Of a stretch of DNA of 64,000 nt, positions 60,969 through 64,000 are shown piece after piece. Below the pieces are notes generated by a model that was not told the origin of the DNA, searched no databases, and saw only the letters and a list, made by a program, of their open reading frames with translations. A program made the position numbers and the translations under genes. Origin of the DNA: Gordionus sp. m RMFG-2023 (taxonomy: Eukaryota; Nematomorpha; Gordioida; Chordodea; Parachordodidae); the NCBI RefSeq assembly GCF_954871325.1, contig NC_088778.1:23049120-23113119 (forward strand). Direction: 5' to 3'. Every line of letters starts with the position of its first letter. Position 1 is the first letter of the stretch.

Positions 60969-61507
60969 ACGAATCAAATTTATATCTTAAATATGATAAA
61001 ATAAAGTGGGAGAAAAAAATTAAATTTTAAAAAATAAAAGATTTTGACTAAGATTTAATAACAGATGAATATTTATCATTATTTTTAGAATTATTCTAAG
61101 TAAAATATCTTTAACTTAGCAAAAGAACAAATGTGATGACAAAACTTGTAAAAATTAATCAATTTATTTTTTACTATAAATTTTATTTAAGTGTGACTTA
61201 TTTAAAAAGTTGTTTAATTTTTTTTAGCATAGATTAATGTTTAAGTATGATTAAAATAAAAATATAATAATATCATTTTATTTTGTTTTATTTTAACATC
61301 TGGCAAAAAATATCCCCCCTTTCAGTAAAAACACTTTTTATTTTAATTTATTTGAAAAATTTAACATTTATCCGAATTTTTTTAAGAAATTTTTTTAATC
61401 TACTATTTTTCCTTTTTCACATTTCAATTTTTTTTAACACGCCATTTTTATAGTTTATTAATTTGAATATTATTGTTTATATTTGAATTTAATAGATTAG
61501 CATAAGC
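60969..61507. other. A+T-rich DNA, nothing recognised
   Basis: No supported feature. Confidence 0.35.
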
Positions 61508-62825
61508 ATGGAAATTATTATTTCATCATCATCATCTGATTCTTAAAATTCAAAATCAGATGAATTAATACCATGGTACAAATATGATAAATATTTTACA
61601 GTAACACCCTATATTTAAGGAACTATTTCTATATTTACCAAATGCAAAATGTGCCCAAAAAGTATTATAACGGTTTATAAATTCCAATTTAAAACGACAT
61701 TTGATTGTAATATTAATTATTTTATATAATATAACTAAGTAGCCAGTTAATAATTTAATTTAGATTGTTCTAAGTAAAAATCATTAAATTTTATATATTA
61801 TATACAAAGATAGAAAATGGTTGATATAATTTGGTATTTATTTAATGTCTTTTTTTGAAATTATAGCTAATCATTATTATTTTAATCAAGGATGTTGTAA
61901 TATTTAGATGAAATGAAAATTTTCAAATTAGAAGAATTATTATATTATTTAAGATTACAGACTATGTAAATGCTTATTATTAAAGAAAAGATATATAATT
62001 GAGATTTTGTGAATATTATACAACTTTACAGGTTTTGGGAAGGTATTCTTTCTTAATTTTTATTTAACTTTAACCATTTGCCTTTTAAATTTTATGTCTT
62101 ATTATTTTATAATTATGTAATAAAGTGATAATAAAATTATTTTATTTATAAGTTTATATATATTCTGATTATTATTCTTCAGTTTCTATTTCAATCTATT
62201 ATCCAATAAATACCTCAATCATGCTTTCTAAAGTTATATATTTTATTGTTGAACACAATTTGAAGTATAGCGTTATTGAAAAAATTATTGAAAACCCTAG
62301 AAATGATAATGCAAGAACTGTAATTTCGAGATATCCTTTTTTTGACGAAGGATGGATTGGAGGAGGATTATTTTTCTCAATTTTTTGAAGTAAAACAATA
62401 AATGTTTTTAATAAATTCCCCGCGTTAAAAGAGTTATTTATTAAGTATATAATAACGCAATCCCCTCACTCCTGTAGAGCCCGTTTTTAATATAGCTAAT
62501 GTATTATTAACTGCCAAACATTCCTGTCTATCAGATGAAAATTTTGAAAAATAATTGCTATTAAAAATTAATAAGAAATTTTTTTTTATAAATAAAAATA
62601 TCTTTTCATATTGTATTTATAATTAATTATTAAAACTATTTTTTTAACATGGCTAATATTGTGTTAAAAAATATAAGACATTTATTTATATTTATATTTT
62701 TAAAAAAATTTATCATTAAATTTTGAACGAATGTGAACGCGTTCGTTTTTTTGAAAGTGAACGTAAACGTGAACACGTTTGATTTTTGTCAAATGAACGT
62801 TGAAAATAATGTGCTCGATTTTTTT
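61508..62825 (+). mobile_element. hAT remnant with BED finger, dimerisation block and right end
   Basis: 61508 on: MEIIISSSSSDS, ELIPWYKYDKYF and FTKCKMCPKSI form a BED-finger start (C-x2-C). At 62455-62560 a decayed NAIPSLL..PFLI...LSDENFEK block matches the P-S-S-A-P-V-E-R dimerisation motif. The right part AACATGGCTAATATTGTG, GTGAACGCGTTCG (62645-62825) is shared with 36183-36410. The middle is deleted. Confidence 0.65.
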
Positions 62826-63246
62826 TATGATGAGATTATTAATAAATTAAATGGAAATCCGTCTTTGCTAGCCGTTACGGAGAAACAAACTAAGGTTATG
62901 TAATAGTAAAAAGATATAAATCAAGATTAATGAAACTACAAGATTTTAAATTGTCTACTTCATAACTTTAAGAAAATGAAAGAAACTATATTATACAATT
63001 ATCTAATAAATGCATTTAAAATTTTTGGGTCACCACATAAATTTTCTTTTTTCTATTGAATCCTATAGCAATTTTAATCCATTCTTGTTTAAATTGTCAA
63101 TAAATTTCACTAATTTTTTATAATTATTTTCCATTATGGCTTATTTTTATTAATAAAGTAGTTGCTAATATATATAATTTTTATATTTAAAAATAATCGA
63201 TATATATTAGCAGCTGAAAAGAGCCTCATAGGAAAGTAAGTGTTAT
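62826..63246. other. A+T-rich DNA, nothing recognised
   Basis: No supported feature. Confidence 0.35.
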
Positions 63247-63344
63247 TTATTGATGGAATCTTGAGGCTTGGGGAATATTTTCCTGGCTAAAATATTGGGT
63301 TTGTCGTTTTTAAAAAGCTCAAATCGAAACTTTTAACAACATTA
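63247..63344. mobile_element. MITE right half, TAGTGTTGTTAA family
   Basis: TTTTCCTGGCTAAAATATTG, GTCGTTTTTAAAAAGCTC, TTTTAACAACATTA: the right arm only. Confidence 0.65.
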
Positions 63345-63487
63345 AATGAGTTTAACTAGGTAAAGAATGCACAATTTAAATATGTTAAATATAGTAATAA
63401 TGGAAGTAGAATAAAGACCTGGTTATATTGGTTTGTCTCAGATAAATTATTAAACTTGTATTGCTTATCGGATTTATTCAGCATGAG

Positions 63488-64000
63488 TAGTGTTGTTAAA
63501 AAATTCAGTGAGGATGTATCATAGAAAGGTGACAATTGTCATAATCACTATTTTTGAACTTTTTCAAATTTTTTTAAAGGAAATATCTAAAAATATATAT
63601 TCTAAACATGTTAAATTAAAAATTCAGTGAGGATATATCATAGATAGGTGACTTTAACATGTTTAGAATATATATTTTTAGTTATTTCCTTTAAAAAATT
63701 TTAAAAAGTTCAAAAATAGCGATTATGACAATTGTCACCTATCTATGATACATCCTCACTGAATTTTTAATTTAACATGTTTAGAAAATATATATTTTTA
63801 GATATTTCCTTTAAAAAAATTTGAAAAAGTTCAAAAATAGTGATTATGACAATTGTCACCTATCTATGATACATTCTCACTGAATTTTTAATTTAACATG
63901 CTTAGAATATATATTTTTAGCTATTTCCTTTAAAAAAATTTGAAAAAGTTCAAAAATAGATTATGACAATTGTCACCTATATATGATACATCCTCACTGA
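63488..64000. repeat. Tandem array of about 120-bp units, first unit inverted
   Basis: It begins with a MITE-type terminus TAGTGTTGTTAAAAAATTC. An inverted unit (AATTCAGTGAGGATGTATCA, TAGAAAGGTGACAATTGTCA ... TTCTAAACATGTTAAATT) comes first, then direct units. Each direct unit holds GACAATTGTCACCTATCTAT, GATACATCCTCACTGAATTT and TAACATGTTTAGAATATATA. Unit starts fall at about 63660, 63778 and 63899, a period of 118-121 bp. The array runs past the window end. Confidence 0.88.

Overview
The window is nuclear DNA of an animal with a very A+T-rich, transposon-loaded genome. The evidence is a SOX transcription factor of the F group with a spliced HMG box, compact GT-AG introns elsewhere, a tRNA-derived SINE, LINEs and many hAT transposons. 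The phylum cannot be fixed from the sequence; an invertebrate bilaterian with an expanded hAT complement is the best guess. No CRISPR, operons or other prokaryotic features are present. Most long reading frames are chance frames in A+T-rich DNA or pieces of transposons.

Host genes. (1) A SoxF gene on the + strand, coding exons 5845-6367 and 28852-30311, split inside the HMG box by a 22.5 kb intron; spliced product about 660 aa. (2) A gene on the - strand with at least three exons (43451-43562, 39730-39831, 37846-39665). It encodes an acidic N-terminal part, a dibasic site and six tandem Trp/Pro/Lys-rich repeats of about 60 residues; no known family was recognised. (3) A weaker candidate for a small secreted protein on the + strand (45360-46433).

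Mobile DNA by region. 1-5.8 kb: a 223-bp MITE with a perfect target duplication, the 3' end of a hAT element, a second MITE. 6.4-28.8 kb (the SoxF intron): MITEs, GC-rich hAT MITEs, a hAT MITE with GGTCCGGACC-type ends, a LINE 3' half, a fossil Ty3/gypsy element, and three copies (A, B, C) of a composite hAT element. 33-37 kb: a SINE, then an old hAT carrying a second ZMYM1-like hAT, itself carrying a MITE. 40.5-42.6 kb: composite copy D, inside an intron of the Trp-rich gene. 48-57.6 kb: two large hAT transposase genes, one bounded by a perfect 8-bp target duplication, and more hAT debris. 58-64 kb: a Tc1/mariner scrap, composite copy E, a second LINE fragment, another hAT, and a roughly 120-bp tandem array running off the window.

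Main points of interest: a hAT MITE sits at one identical site of the transposase gene in all five copies of a larger hAT, and the composite has moved as a unit (perfect target duplication around copy D); copies A and B carry reverse-complementary 8-bp flanks, the mark of an inversion inside the SoxF intron; and the Trp-rich repeat protein looks undescribed. All functional statements come from reading motifs by eye; no alignment or database search was run.
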